The notes: a model not told the origin generated them from the sequence alone. A DNA stretch of 64,000 nt from Borborobacter arsenicus (GCF_003934165.1 NZ_RKST01000011.1:1-64000), one strand, 5' to 3'. Positions 13,990 to 23,274 are shown, counted from the stretch's first letter. Made by a program: numbers and translations.

Positions 13990-16080
13990 ATGACTCGCCT
14001 CGACCGTCTCTTACGGCCAAAATCCATCGCGATCATTGGCGGTGGTGCATTCGGCACCAATGTGGTCGAGCAGTGCTTGAAGATGGACTATACCGGCGCG
14101 ATCTGGCCGGTGCATCCGAGCCGCACCGACGTTCACGGCGTTGTAGCCTTCAAGTCGGTTGCAGACCTGCCGGCCGCGCCCGACGCCGCCTTCGTTGCCG
14201 TCAATCGCAATCTTACCATTGAGATCATCCGCCAACTTTCCGCGCTTGGTGCGGGCGGCGCGATCTGTTTTGCCGCCGGTTTTCGCGAGACAGGCAATGA
14301 CGATGCCGATGGCGAGCGGCTGCAGCAGGAACTTGTGGCGGCGGCGGGCGATATGCCGATCATCGGCCCGAACTGTTACGGGCTGATCAATTACGCCGAT
14401 GGCGCGCTTTTATGGCCGGACCAGCATGGCGGAATTCGTCTGCAGCCCGGCGAACGCGGCGTTGCCATTATCACGCAGTCGTCCAACATCGCCTGCAATC
14501 TCACCATGCAACAGCGCGGCCTGCCTATCGCCTTCCTGATGACGGCGGGCAACCAGGCGCAAACCGGCCTGTCGGAAATGGCGCTCGGCCTGATCGAGGA
14601 CGAGCGGGTCTCCTGCTTGGGGCTGCATATAGAGGGCTTTGATTCCGTCGCCGGTTTCGAGCGCCTGGCAAAGCGGGCGAGAGAACTCGGCAAGCCGATC
14701 GTGGCCATGAAGGTCGGCCGCTCGGAACAGGCGCGTGCCGCCACCATCTCCCACACCGCTTCGCTGGCCGGGTCCGATGCCGGCTCGGCGGCCTTCCTGA
14801 AACGGCTGGGCATTGCGCGGGTCGATTCCATCCCGTCCTTTTTGGAGACGTTGAAACTTCTGCATGTGCTCGGGCCGCTGCAGGGGCGTCGCTTGTCCTC
14901 GATGAGCTGTTCGGGCGGCGAGGCTTCCGTGATGGCCGACACCGCTGACGGCCGGAGAGTGGGCTTTCCGGCCTTGAGCGCGGAACACCGGGCACAGGTG
15001 AAAGAGGCGCTCGGCCCGCTCGTCGCGGTGGCCAATCCGCTCGACTACAATACCTTCATCTGGAACGATGAGGCGGCGATGGCAAAAGCCTTTGGCGCCA
15101 TGGTTTCGGGCGGCTTCGACCTCAACATGCTGGTGCTCGATTTCCCGCGCAACGACCGTTGTTCCGATGCCGACTGGCTCACTGCGGTCAACGCGTTCGA
15201 TACCGCCTTGAGGGCCAACGGTGCCAAGGGTGCGATCGTCGCTTCCATGCTTGAGAACCTGCCGGAACATCACGCCCTCGCACTGATGAAGCGCGGCATT
15301 GTTCCGCTGCAGGGGATTGTCGAGGCCTTCGATGCGGCCGAGGCCGCAGCTTTCATTGGTGAGGCTTGGAAGCAGCCTTTTACCTCCCCCTTGTGGAGAG
15401 GTCGTGCCGACCCTCCCCACAAGGGGGAGGGTAAAGGTGTCTTCGACGAAGCCACCACCAAGGCACTGCTGCGGGAGGCTGGCCTGGCCGTGCCTGAAGG
15501 CATGTGTGCCGCCAGCGTGGCCGAGACTGTTTCCGCAGTGCAGACGCTTGGTTTCCCGGTGGCGCTCAAGGCGCTCGGCGTTGCGCATAAGAGCGAGCTT
15601 GGCGCGGTTCGACTTGACCTCAAATCCGCCGATGATGTTCGGACGGCGGCGGAAGCCTTGCTGCCGCTCGGCACAGGCCTTTATGTCGAGCCCATGGTCG
15701 AGGGCGGCATCGGCGAACTGATCGTCGGCGTTACCCGCGATCCGCTGTTCGGACCCGTCATGACGCTGGGCACCGGCGGCGTGCTGGTGGAGCTTTTGAA
15801 GGACAGCGCCACCCTGCTTTTGCCGGCATCGCGCACCGAGATCGAGGCGGCATTGCAGGGCTTGCGGCTCTATCCGCTGCTTGACGGCTATCGTGGCCGG
15901 CCAAAGGCGGATATCGCCGCCGCAATAGACGCAATCCTCGCCATTTCGCGCTTCGCCGCCGATCATGCCGACACCATCGAGGAACTCGATATCAATCCGC
16001 TGATCGTTTGCGGCGGGGGCAAGGGCGCGTGGATCGCCGATGCGTTGCTTGTCTTGAAGGAGGTCTCATGTCCGATGTGA
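13990..16080 (+). CDS. acyl-CoA synthetase, NDP-forming type, with in-frame palindromic insert
   Basis: A 696-aa fused ADP-forming acyl-CoA synthetase. In order it has a CoA-binding Rossmann domain (about 1-130), a succinyl-CoA-ligase-like domain with the phospho-His near residue 255 (SHTASLAGS), a second ligase domain, and an ATP-grasp domain (about 485-690). In a CaiD/acyl-CoA dehydrogenase operon it should make the CoA ester of carnitine, crotonobetaine or gamma-butyrobetaine, replacing the AMP-forming CaiC; this is inferred. Residues about 465-481 (SPLWRGRADPPHKGEG) are encoded by a GC-rich palindrome, read through in frame at the linker before ATP-grasp. The ATG at 13990 is preferred over GTG codons inside the 41-bp repeat. 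Confidence 0.85.
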   Translation: MTRLDRLLRPKSIAIIGGGAFGTNVVEQCLKMDYTGAIWPVHPSRTDVHGVVAFKSVADLPAAPDAAFVAVNRNLTIEIIRQLSALGAGGAICFAAGFRETGNDDADGERLQQELVAAAGDMPIIGPNCYGLINYADGALLWPDQHGGIRLQPGERGVAIITQSSNIACNLTMQQRGLPIAFLMTAGNQAQTGLSEMALGLIEDERVSCLGLHIEGFDSVAGFERLAKRARELGKPIVAMKVGRSEQARAATISHTASLAGSDAGSAAFLKRLGIARVDSIPSFLETLKLLHVLGPLQGRRLSSMSCSGGEASVMADTADGRRVGFPALSAEHRAQVKEALGPLVAVANPLDYNTFIWNDEAAMAKAFGAMVSGGFDLNMLVLDFPRNDRCSDADWLTAVNAFDTALRANGAKGAIVASMLENLPEHHALALMKRGIVPLQGIVEAFDAAEAAAFIGEAWKQPFTSPLWRGRADPPHKGEGKGVFDEATTKALLREAGLAVPEGMCAASVAETVSAVQTLGFPVALKALGVAHKSELGAVRLDLKSADDVRTAAEALLPLGTGLYVEPMVEGGIGELIVGVTRDPLFGPVMTLGTGGVLVELLKDSATLLLPASRTEIEAALQGLRLYPLLDGYRGRPKADIAAAIDAILAISRFAADHADTIEELDINPLIVCGGGKGAWIADALLVLKEVSCPM
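15382..15432. repeat. palindromic element inside a coding sequence
   Basis: The left arm ACCTCCCCCTTGTGGAGAGG and the right arm beginning CCCTCCCCACAAGGGGGAGG are near-perfect inverted copies around a short loop. They share their core with the intergenic element at 13843-13983. The element lies within the CoA ligase gene without breaking the reading frame and encodes a Pro/Gly/Lys-rich linker. Confidence 0.9.
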
Positions 16081-16850
16081 TAAAAACCAGCCGGGAGGGC
16101 GCCATTCTCGAAGTCACGCTTGACCGGCCCAAGGCCAACGCCATCGACCTGAAGACCTCGCGGCTGATGGGCGAGACCTTCAGGGCGTTCCGCGACGATC
16201 CCGAACTGCGCGTGGCGATCGTGAAGACGGCGGGGGAGAAATTCTTCTCGGCTGGCTGGGATTTGAAGGCCGCCGCCGATGGCGATGCGGTCGACGGCGA
16301 CTATGGCGTCGGCGGCTTCGGCGGCCTGCAGGAACTGCGCGATCTAAACAAGCCGGTGATTGCCTGCGTCAGCGGCATGGCGGTGGGCGGCGGCTTCGAA
16401 CTGGCGCTCTCCTGCGACCTCATTTATGCCGCCGACCATTCCTCCTTTGCGCTGCCGGAAATCCGCGCCGGCACGCTGGCCGATGCGGCAACGATCAAGC
16501 TGCCCAAGCGCATCCCCTATCATGTGGCGATGGACCTTCTGCTCACCGGCCGCTGGATGGACGCCTTGGAAGCGCATCGCTGGGGGCTGGTCAACGAGGT
16601 TCATCCGGTGAGCCAGCTTGAGGAACGCGTCTGGGATGTTGCCCGGATGCTTGCCGGCGGTCCGCCGCTGGTGTTCGCCGCGATCAAGGAGGTCGCGCGC
16701 CGCGCCGAAGCCATGGAGTTCCAGGATGCGATGAACTGGATCACCAAACGCAAATTCCGCACGGTGGACGAACTCTATGCCTCGGAGGATAATCTGGAAG
16801 GGTTTCGCGCCTTTGCCGAAAAGCGCGACCCGGTGTGGAAGGGGCGGTGA
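16068..16850 (+). CDS. caiD: carnitinyl-CoA dehydratase (crotonase family)
   Basis: A 260-aa crotonase-fold enzyme that interconverts carnitinyl-CoA and crotonobetainyl-CoA. It aligns by eye with E. coli CaiD almost end to end, including LDRPKANAID, GEKFFSAGWDLKAAA, Glu111 in GGGFELAL, Glu131 in LPE and the C-terminal AFAEKRDPVWKGR. The oxyanion-hole segments are intact. The ATG is preceded by GAAGGAGG and overlaps the end of the CoA ligase gene by 13 bp, implying coupled translation. With the dehydrogenase and ligase it would feed crotonobetaine or gamma-butyrobetaine into L-carnitine oxidation. Confidence 0.92.
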   Translation: MSDVIKTSREGAILEVTLDRPKANAIDLKTSRLMGETFRAFRDDPELRVAIVKTAGEKFFSAGWDLKAAADGDAVDGDYGVGGFGGLQELRDLNKPVIACVSGMAVGGGFELALSCDLIYAADHSSFALPEIRAGTLADAATIKLPKRIPYHVAMDLLLTGRWMDALEAHRWGLVNEVHPVSQLEERVWDVARMLAGGPPLVFAAIKEVARRAEAMEFQDAMNWITKRKFRTVDELYASEDNLEGFRAFAEKRDPVWKGR

Positions 16851-16880
16851 GATCGGCCGCGCTGGTGAGCAAAGGCCCCG

Positions 16881-17822
16881 ATGACCGACTATAGGAAACT
16901 GATCGATGCCGAGACCTGGGCCTTCATCGAAAGGACCGACAGCTATTATCCGCCCGATACGATCGACGACACGATTGCCCAGCAGCGCGAGATCTATGAC
17001 CGGATGTGCCGCGAATTCTTCGCAGGCTATCCGCAAGGCGTGACTGCCAAGACGACGGCGATAGAACCCGGCGACCACGCCATTGCGATCCGCACCTATC
17101 GGGCGGAAGAGAAGCCGGCGGAGGCAGTAGTGCTCTATTTTCATGGCGGCGGGTTCATTCTCGGCGGCCTCGACAGCCATGACGATGTCTGCGCCGAACT
17201 GTGTACCCGCACCGGATATGAGGTGGTTTCGGTCGACTACCGCCTTGCGCCGGAACATCTGCATCCGGCGGCATTCGACGATGCGTTGGCGGCGTTCGAA
17301 TGGGCTGCGGGCCGCTACGAGCAGCCCATCCTGCTGTGCGGGGACAGCGCGGGCGGCAATCTGGCGGCTGCCGTGTCCCATGCCACGCGCGGGCACAAGC
17401 GCCATCCCGCGGGGCAGGTGCTGATCTATCCCGGCCTCGGCGGCGACCAGTCGAAAGGCTCTTATGTGACCCATGCAGAAGCGCCGATGCTGACCCTGCG
17501 CGACCTTGAATTCTCCAAGGATATCCGCACCGGCGGCGCCGATGTCTCCGGCGACATCACCTATATGCCGCTGAAGGATGCGGATTTCGCCAATCTGCCG
17601 CCGACCGTGATTATCACCGCGCAATGCGACCCGCTGTCGAGCGACGGCGAAGCCTATGGCGCGAGGGTGCTTGCCGCCGGCGGCAAGGCCTGGTGGTTCG
17701 AGGAGCCGGGCCTTGTCCATGGCTATCTGCGCGCCCGCCATAGCGTTGGCCGTGCCCGCGCCAGCTTCTCGCGGATTGTCGATGCCGTGGCCGCGCTGGG
17801 ACGCGGCGAGTGGCCTTGGTGA
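16881..17822 (+). CDS. alpha/beta hydrolase (HSL-like esterase family)
   Basis: A 313-aa hydrolase of the hormone-sensitive-lipase group. The oxyanion motif HGGG is at residues 88-91 and the nucleophile Ser156 is in GDSAGG; the catalytic Asp (CDPLSSDGE) and His (GLVHGYL) follow in order. There is no signal peptide, so it is cytoplasmic. It lies 30 bp after caiD in the same direction. An acylcarnitine or other ester substrate would fit the context, freeing carnitine for the operon, but that is a guess; the family is broad. Confidence 0.85.
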   Translation: MTDYRKLIDAETWAFIERTDSYYPPDTIDDTIAQQREIYDRMCREFFAGYPQGVTAKTTAIEPGDHAIAIRTYRAEEKPAEAVVLYFHGGGFILGGLDSHDDVCAELCTRTGYEVVSVDYRLAPEHLHPAAFDDALAAFEWAAGRYEQPILLCGDSAGGNLAAAVSHATRGHKRHPAGQVLIYPGLGGDQSKGSYVTHAEAPMLTLRDLEFSKDIRTGGADVSGDITYMPLKDADFANLPPTVIITAQCDPLSSDGEAYGARVLAAGGKAWWFEEPGLVHGYLRARHSVGRARASFSRIVDAVAALGRGEWPW

Positions 17823-17882
17823 GGTAGGTCGGGCGCTGTTATCTGCCCCTTTGATGCAGGGCAATCGCATATGACAGGACCG

Positions 17883-18096
17883 ACCCCCTCTCCGTCTCGG
17901 CTTTGCCTCGACACCTCTCCCCAGAGGGGCGAGGAACCCAGGTCCTGAAAGGTCTTAGCCACAGTTTTCCGTTGCCACGCCCGCAAATGCGTCTGGTGGT
18001 CTTTGCCCCGCCCCTCTCCACCTCGCTCCGCCCCTCTCCGCCTCGCTGCGCTCGGCACCTCTCCCCAGAGGAGCGAGGAACCCAGGTTCTGCGAGG
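17883..18096. repeat. two copies of a GC-rich repeat plus a 20-bp tandem duplication
   Basis: Copy A (17883-17947) and copy B (18010-18096) share a CACCTCTCCCCAGAGG core followed by CGAGGAACCCAGGT. Copy B begins with an imperfect 20-bp tandem repeat (CCGCCCCTCTCC, then A or G, then CCTCGCT; 18009-18028 and 18029-18048). A degenerate copy of the CCGGGATGACG-type element follows at about 18121-18160. The whole gap 17823-18209 between the convergent hydrolase and ABC ATPase genes is made of such repeats; I see no gene in it. Confidence 0.75.
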
Positions 18097-18209
18097 GTGG
18101 CGGTGGCTGTCGCCAAAGTCGCGGAATGGATTCTCGGGTCAAGCCCGAAGATGACGAAGGGTGTGTCCGTCGCGCGCCCAAGTCGCTCTGCCGCGCGAAA
18201 TTATCGGTC

Positions 18210-19877
18210 TCAGTTTCCTGCGCTTTCCATGCGCCGACCCTTGATGGCCTTCTCCAGCCAGCCAATCTCCATTTCCGGGACGGAGGACAGGAGCAGGTCG
18301 GTATAGGCGTCGAAGGGCGGCGTCAGCACTTCGCTCTTCGGCCCGTAACGCACCACCTCGCCGCGATACATCACCGCGATGGAATCGGCGATGGCCTTCA
18401 CGGTGGCAAGGTCGTGGGTGATGAAGAGATAGGCGACCTGTTCTTCCTTCTGCAGTTCCAACAGGAGTTGCAGGATGCCGTGGGCGACCAGCGGATCGAG
18501 CGCACTGGTGACTTCGTCGCAGATGATCAGCTTGGGCTTGGCCGCAAGCGAGCGGGCGATGCAGACGCGCTGTTTCTGGCCGCCGGAAAGCTCTGCCGGG
18601 TAGCGGTCGGCAAAGCCCTTGCCCATCTCGATCTTGTCGAGCAGTTCGGCCACCCGCGCGTCGCGCTCGCGCCCGCGCAGGCCGAAATAAAACTCCAGCG
18701 GTCGCCCGATGATGGAGCCGACGGTCTGGCGCGGGTTCATGGCGACGTCCGCCATCTGGTAGATCATCTGCAACTGGCGCAAATCTTCCTTCGGCCGGTC
18801 GGCAAGCCGGTTGGCCAATGGTCGCCCATCGAAGGTGACGCTGCCTTCCTGCGGCGGCAAAAGCCCGGTGACGGCGCGTGCCAGCGTCGATTTGCCTGAG
18901 CCGGATTCGCCGACTACGGCCAGCGTCTGGCCAGGGAAGATGTCGACCGAAATATTCTTCAGCACCTTGATGTGCCCGCCGCCATAGGCCGCGGTAACGT
19001 TCTGGACTGACAGGAACGGCGTGCGGCCGGGCTTCTTTTCTTCATGGTTGATTTCATGCACGGAGACCAGCGCGTTGGTGTATTCCTGCCGCGGCTCCTT
19101 GATGATCTGGCGCGTGCCGCCCCATTCGACCAGCCTTCCGTGGCGCAGCACCATGATCTCGTCGGACACCTGGGCGACGACGGCAAGATCGTGGGTGATA
19201 TAAAGGGCGGCGACGCCGGTTTCGCGGATGGCGACCTTGATTGCCGCCAGTACATCGATCTGCGTGGTCACATCGAGCGCCGTGGTCGGCTCGTCGAAGA
19301 CGATCAGGTCGGGCTCCGAGCACAGCGCCATCGCCGTCATCACGCGCTGCAATTGACCACCGGAAACCTGGTGTGGAAAGCGCTCGCCGATATGTTCCGG
19401 GTCCGGCAGGCTCAGCGCCTTGAACAGCTTTATCGCGCGTTTCTCAGCCTCTGCGCGCGTGGCCCTGCCATGCAACAGTGTTGCCTCGACCACCTGATCC
19501 ATCAGGCGGTGCGCGGGGTTGAAGGCGGCCGCCGCCGACTGCGCGACATAGCAGACTTCGTGGCCGCGCAGCTTGCGCAAACCCTGTTTGCCGCCCTTCA
19601 ATATGTCGCGGCCATTCAAGATGACCTCGCCGCCGGTAATGCGCACGCCACCGCGCCCATAGCCCATCGAGGACAGGCCGATGGTCGACTTGCCGGCGCC
19701 GGATTCGCCGATCAGGCCAAGCACCTTGCCTTTTTCCAGCGTCAGCGAGACGTCGTGGACGATGACGATATTCTGCGGTGGCTCGCCCGGCGGATATGCG
19801 GTCGCTTCGATGCGCAGATTGCGGATGTCGAGCAGGGGGCCGGCTTTCCGGTTTCCAGCAGCCTTTTTATCAGCCAT
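18210..19877 (-). CDS. dipeptide/oligopeptide ABC transporter, fused double ATPase
   Basis: A 555-aa protein with two complete ABC ATPase modules in tandem (DppD-DppF or YejF type). The first has Walker A GESGAGKST and signature SGGQLQ; the second has GESGSGKST and LSGGQKQR, each with Walker B and a Pro-rich oligopeptide-transporter tail. It energises uptake by the membrane pair at 19870-21669. The ATG at 19877 follows GGAGGA and overlaps the permease stop by 8 bp. It is last in an operon ordered SBP, DppB-like, DppC-like, ATPase. Confidence 0.93.
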   Translation of the reverse strand: MADKKAAGNRKAGPLLDIRNLRIEATAYPPGEPPQNIVIVHDVSLTLEKGKVLGLIGESGAGKSTIGLSSMGYGRGGVRITGGEVILNGRDILKGGKQGLRKLRGHEVCYVAQSAAAAFNPAHRLMDQVVEATLLHGRATRAEAEKRAIKLFKALSLPDPEHIGERFPHQVSGGQLQRVMTAMALCSEPDLIVFDEPTTALDVTTQIDVLAAIKVAIRETGVAALYITHDLAVVAQVSDEIMVLRHGRLVEWGGTRQIIKEPRQEYTNALVSVHEINHEEKKPGRTPFLSVQNVTAAYGGGHIKVLKNISVDIFPGQTLAVVGESGSGKSTLARAVTGLLPPQEGSVTFDGRPLANRLADRPKEDLRQLQMIYQMADVAMNPRQTVGSIIGRPLEFYFGLRGRERDARVAELLDKIEMGKGFADRYPAELSGGQKQRVCIARSLAAKPKLIICDEVTSALDPLVAHGILQLLLELQKEEQVAYLFITHDLATVKAIADSIAVMYRGEVVRYGPKSEVLTPPFDAYTDLLLSSVPEMEIGWLEKAIKGRRMESAGN

Positions 19878-20700
19878 TGCCACGTCCTCCCTTGAGGTCG
19901 GAAGTGCGGTTGAGCACCCAGTCTGCAACCAGATTGACTGAAATGGCCAGCATCGCGATTGCAGCCGCCGGGATGAGGGCTGCCCCTATCCCAAAGACGA
20001 TGCCGTCCTTGTTTTCCTTGACCATGCCGCCCCAGTCGGCGTCCGGCGGCTGTACGCCAAGCCCGAGGAAGGACAGCGCCGACAGGAACAGGATGGCGTA
20101 GATGAAGCGCAGGCCGAGTTCGGAGATCAGCGGTGACAGCGCGTTGGGCAGGATTTCGCGGAAGATGATCCAGCGCATGCCTTCGCCGCGCAGCTTGGCC
20201 GCTTCGACGAAATCCATGACCTCGATATCGACCGCAATCGCCCGCGAAAGCCGGTAGACGCGCGTCGAGTCCAGTATACCCATGACCAGGATCAGCGTCA
20301 CCAGCGTCGACGGCAGCACCGACAGCACCACCAGGGCGAAGATCAGCGTCGGGATGGCCATCAACAGATCGACGGCGCGCGACATCAGCGTGTCGAACCA
20401 GCCGCCGAGCACGGCGGCGCAAAAGCCCAGCGTGGCGCCCAGCGTGAATGACAGAGCGGTGGCCAGCACGGCGATGAAAATGGTGATGCGCGCGCCATAG
20501 ATCATGCGCGAGAGCAGGTCGCGGCCGAGATTGTCGGTGCCGAGCCAGTATTGCGCCGACATCGGCTCCCAGACATCGCCGACGATCTGGCCATTGCCAT
20601 AGGGCGCTATCCAGGGGGCAAAGATCGCGGCTATCAGGAACAGCACCGTCAGGATGATGCCGATCAAAGCAGGGATGGGGATGCGTTTCACATTAGCCAT
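19870..20700 (-). CDS. ABC transporter permease, DppC type
   Basis: A 276-aa inner membrane permease of the DppC/OppC group, with an N-terminal membrane anchor, a periplasmic segment containing GTDNLGRDLLSRMIYGAR and the cytoplasmic EAA loop around EAAKLRGEGMRWIIFREILPN, which contacts the ATPase. About six membrane segments are present. It lies 9 bp after the DppB-like gene and overlaps the ATPase start. Confidence 0.93.
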   Translation of the reverse strand: MANVKRIPIPALIGIILTVLFLIAAIFAPWIAPYGNGQIVGDVWEPMSAQYWLGTDNLGRDLLSRMIYGARITIFIAVLATALSFTLGATLGFCAAVLGGWFDTLMSRAVDLLMAIPTLIFALVVLSVLPSTLVTLILVMGILDSTRVYRLSRAIAVDIEVMDFVEAAKLRGEGMRWIIFREILPNALSPLISELGLRFIYAILFLSALSFLGLGVQPPDADWGGMVKENKDGIVFGIGAALIPAAAIAMLAISVNLVADWVLNRTSDLKGGRGNG

Positions 20701-20709
20701 GACGCCCCC

Positions 20710-21669
20710 CTATTTCGGATGCCGGAGGCGCGGATTGGCGATGATCGACGCAACGTCCGCAACGATGTTGAGCGTGATGTAGACGGCGGCGAAAATCAGC
20801 CCCACCGCCTGCACGACCGGAACGTCCCGCTTGGCGACATGATCGACCAGATACTGCCCCATGCCGGGATAGACGAAGATGACCTCGACCACGACGACGC
20901 CGACGACAAGGTAGGCGAGATTAAGCATCACGACGTTGATGATCGGCGCGACCGCATTGGGAAGCGCGTGCTTGCGGATGATGGAAAACGCCGACAGGCC
21001 CTTGAGTTCGGCCGTTTCGACATAGGCCGACTGCATGACGTTGAGGATTGCGGCGCGCGTCATGCGCATCATCTGGGCCAGCACCACCAGGGTAAGTGCG
21101 GTGGCCGGCAGGGCGATGGCCTGCAGCCTTTCCAGGAAAGGCATGCCTTCATAGACGGTGGAGATGCCGGGGAAAATCTGCCACTTCACGGCGAAGAAAT
21201 AGACGAGCAGATAGCCAATGAAGAATTCAGGAAACGAGGTGGAGGCAAGCGCCAGGCCCGAGATCAGCTTGTCGACCCAGCCATTGCGATAGCGCACGGC
21301 AAGCAGGCCGAGAAGGATCGCCAGCGGCACGGATACCAGTGCGGCGCAGAAGGCAAGGAACAGTGTGTTCCAGAGGCGACTGCCAATCGAGGTGGCGATA
21401 TCCTGTCCGCTCGATAGTGCCGTGCCGAGATCGCCGGTCACCACGCCGCCCAGCCAGCGGAAATAGCGGATATAGGCCGGATCGTTCAGCCCAAGTTCGG
21501 CGCGCAGATTGGCAAGCGCTGCCGGGGTTGCTGCCTGACCGAGGATGGATTGCGCGACGTCGCCGGGCAGGACCTGAGTGCCAGCGAAAATCAGGGCCGA
21601 AACGGCCAGCAGGAGCAGGATGCCCAGCGCAATGCGCTGGGCCACCAGTTTCAGGATGGGTGAAGACAT
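20710..21669 (-). CDS. ABC transporter permease, DppB type
   Basis: A 319-aa permease of the DppB/OppB group. It begins with the typical membrane helix (RIALGILLLLAVSALIFAGTQVLPGD), has an EAA loop (TAELKGLSAFSIIRKHALPN) and about six membrane segments. It pairs with the DppC-type permease to form the channel. It starts 15 bp after the binding-protein gene. Confidence 0.93.
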   Translation of the reverse strand: MSSPILKLVAQRIALGILLLLAVSALIFAGTQVLPGDVAQSILGQAATPAALANLRAELGLNDPAYIRYFRWLGGVVTGDLGTALSSGQDIATSIGSRLWNTLFLAFCAALVSVPLAILLGLLAVRYRNGWVDKLISGLALASTSFPEFFIGYLLVYFFAVKWQIFPGISTVYEGMPFLERLQAIALPATALTLVVLAQMMRMTRAAILNVMQSAYVETAELKGLSAFSIIRKHALPNAVAPIINVVMLNLAYLVVGVVVVEVIFVYPGMGQYLVDHVAKRDVPVVQAVGLIFAAVYITLNIVADVASIIANPRLRHPK

Positions 21670-21684
21670 AGGCTCACGGTCGGC

Positions 21685-23274
21685 CTAAGCTTCCAGCCAG
21701 CAGATCGACAATGCGTAGCCGCCGCACATTTCCTGAGCGGGATTGTTGACCCAGCCCTGCACGCCCTTGCCCGAAGCGTCGATATACTGGTTGAAGAACG
21801 GAACGATCAGCCCGCCTTCGTCGCGCATCACCATGGCGATGTCGCGATACATTGCCTTGCGCTTGTCCTGATCGAGTTCGCCGCGCGCGGCAAGCACCAT
21901 CTTGTCGAAATCCGGGCGCAGGAAGCGCGTGTCGTTCCAGTCGGCACCGGAAACATAGGCCGTGGAATACATCTGGTCCTGCGTCGCCCGCCCACCCCAG
22001 TAGGAGAGCGAGAAGGGCTGCTTGTTCCAGACTTCCGACCAGTAGCCGTCACCGGGTTCGCGCTTGATCTCGATGGTGATGCCGGCCTTGGCACAGCTCT
22101 GCTGATAGAGTTGGGCCGCATCGACGGCGCCGGGGAAGGCGACATCCGAGGTCCTCAGCAGGATCGAGCCGGAGTGGCCAGACTTCTTGTAGAGTTCGGC
22201 CGCCTTTTCGGGGTCGAACTTGCGCTGTTCGATATCGTCGGAAAACAGCGGATAGGCTTCGTTGATGGGGAAGTCATTTCCGACCGAGCCATAGCCGCGC
22301 AGGATCTTGTCCAGCAGTTCCTCGCGGTCCATGGCCAGTTTCAACGCCATGCGCAGATCGTTGTTGTCGAAGGGCGCGGTGTCGCAGAACATATTGAAAG
22401 GGTAAAATCCCTTGCCGGCCACGTTCTGGATCGTCACACCGGGCACCCGCTTAACGAGATCGACGATCTTCGGCTCGACGCGGTTGATCATGTTGACCTG
22501 GCCCCCCTGAAGGGCCGCCGTGCGCGCGGTTGCATCGTTGATGACGACGATCTCTATCTGGTCCGCATGGCCGAGTTTGTCGCCCTGCCAATAGTTGGCG
22601 AATTTTTCGCCGCCATAGCGCACACCCGGTTCATCGATGGTCACCTTGTATGGCCCGGCGCTGATGCCGGCATTCGGATTGTCCTTGCCGCCATTGGGCT
22701 GGATGACGAGATGGTAGTCCGCCATCAGGTAAGGGAAGTCGGCATTCGGGTCTTTCAGCGTGATGACGACCTCGTCGCCGCTGGCCTTCATCGAATCGAT
22801 GCCCTGCAGGATGCCGAGGGCGGCCGATTTCGACTTTTCATCGCTGTGGCGCTCAAGCGTTGCGACGACATCTTCCGGCGATACGGTCTTGCCGTCGTGG
22901 AATTCGATGCCCTTGCGGATTTTCATGGTCCAGACTTTGGCGTCGTCAGACGAACCGACCTCCTCCGCGATACGGTTTTCGAGGCTGCCATCGGGGTTCA
23001 ATTCGACCAGCAACTCGCCCCATGCCTTGCCAAAGGAGAAGTTCACCTGACTGAGGTTCAGAGCCGGATCGAGGACGTTGGAGGATTCGCCCCCTTGCAG
23101 TCCGGCTTTGAGAACACCGCCCTTTTGCGGGCCAGCGGCGCGGGCCGCGCTGCCGATGAGGGAATTGGCGATGGTGGCGCTGACGCCGAGCGCGGCGGCG
23201 CGACCGAGGAAATCACGCCGGCTAAGCTTGCCGACGACTACGTGATGACTCAGGAATTCCAGTTCATTGGACAT
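21685..23274 (-). CDS. ABC transporter substrate-binding protein, family 5, Tat-exported
   Basis: A 529-aa periplasmic binding protein of the DppA/OppA (SBP_bac_5) family. The N-terminus has a long leader with a twin-arginine motif (KLSRRDFLGRAAALG) before the hydrophobic core and an ARA cleavage site, so folded export through Tat is predicted. Family features include the WTMKIRKGIEFHDGK region. The ATG at 23274 follows GAGGA; a GTG five codons upstream overlaps that site. It heads the transporter operon, downstream of a CocE-type hydrolase on the same strand, which hints at import of an amide or ester substrate hydrolysed inside. Confidence 0.92.
   Translation of the reverse strand: MSNELEFLSHHVVVGKLSRRDFLGRAAALGVSATIANSLIGSAARAAGPQKGGVLKAGLQGGESSNVLDPALNLSQVNFSFGKAWGELLVELNPDGSLENRIAEEVGSSDDAKVWTMKIRKGIEFHDGKTVSPEDVVATLERHSDEKSKSAALGILQGIDSMKASGDEVVITLKDPNADFPYLMADYHLVIQPNGGKDNPNAGISAGPYKVTIDEPGVRYGGEKFANYWQGDKLGHADQIEIVVINDATARTAALQGGQVNMINRVEPKIVDLVKRVPGVTIQNVAGKGFYPFNMFCDTAPFDNNDLRMALKLAMDREELLDKILRGYGSVGNDFPINEAYPLFSDDIEQRKFDPEKAAELYKKSGHSGSILLRTSDVAFPGAVDAAQLYQQSCAKAGITIEIKREPGDGYWSEVWNKQPFSLSYWGGRATQDQMYSTAYVSGADWNDTRFLRPDFDKMVLAARGELDQDKRKAMYRDIAMVMRDEGGLIVPFFNQYIDASGKGVQGWVNNPAQEMCGGYALSICWLEA

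Noticed and set aside
13843-18096. Possible CRISPR array because several GC-rich repeats occur close together
   Set aside because: Repeats are palindromic, unequal in length and not evenly spaced; there are no spacers and no cas genes.
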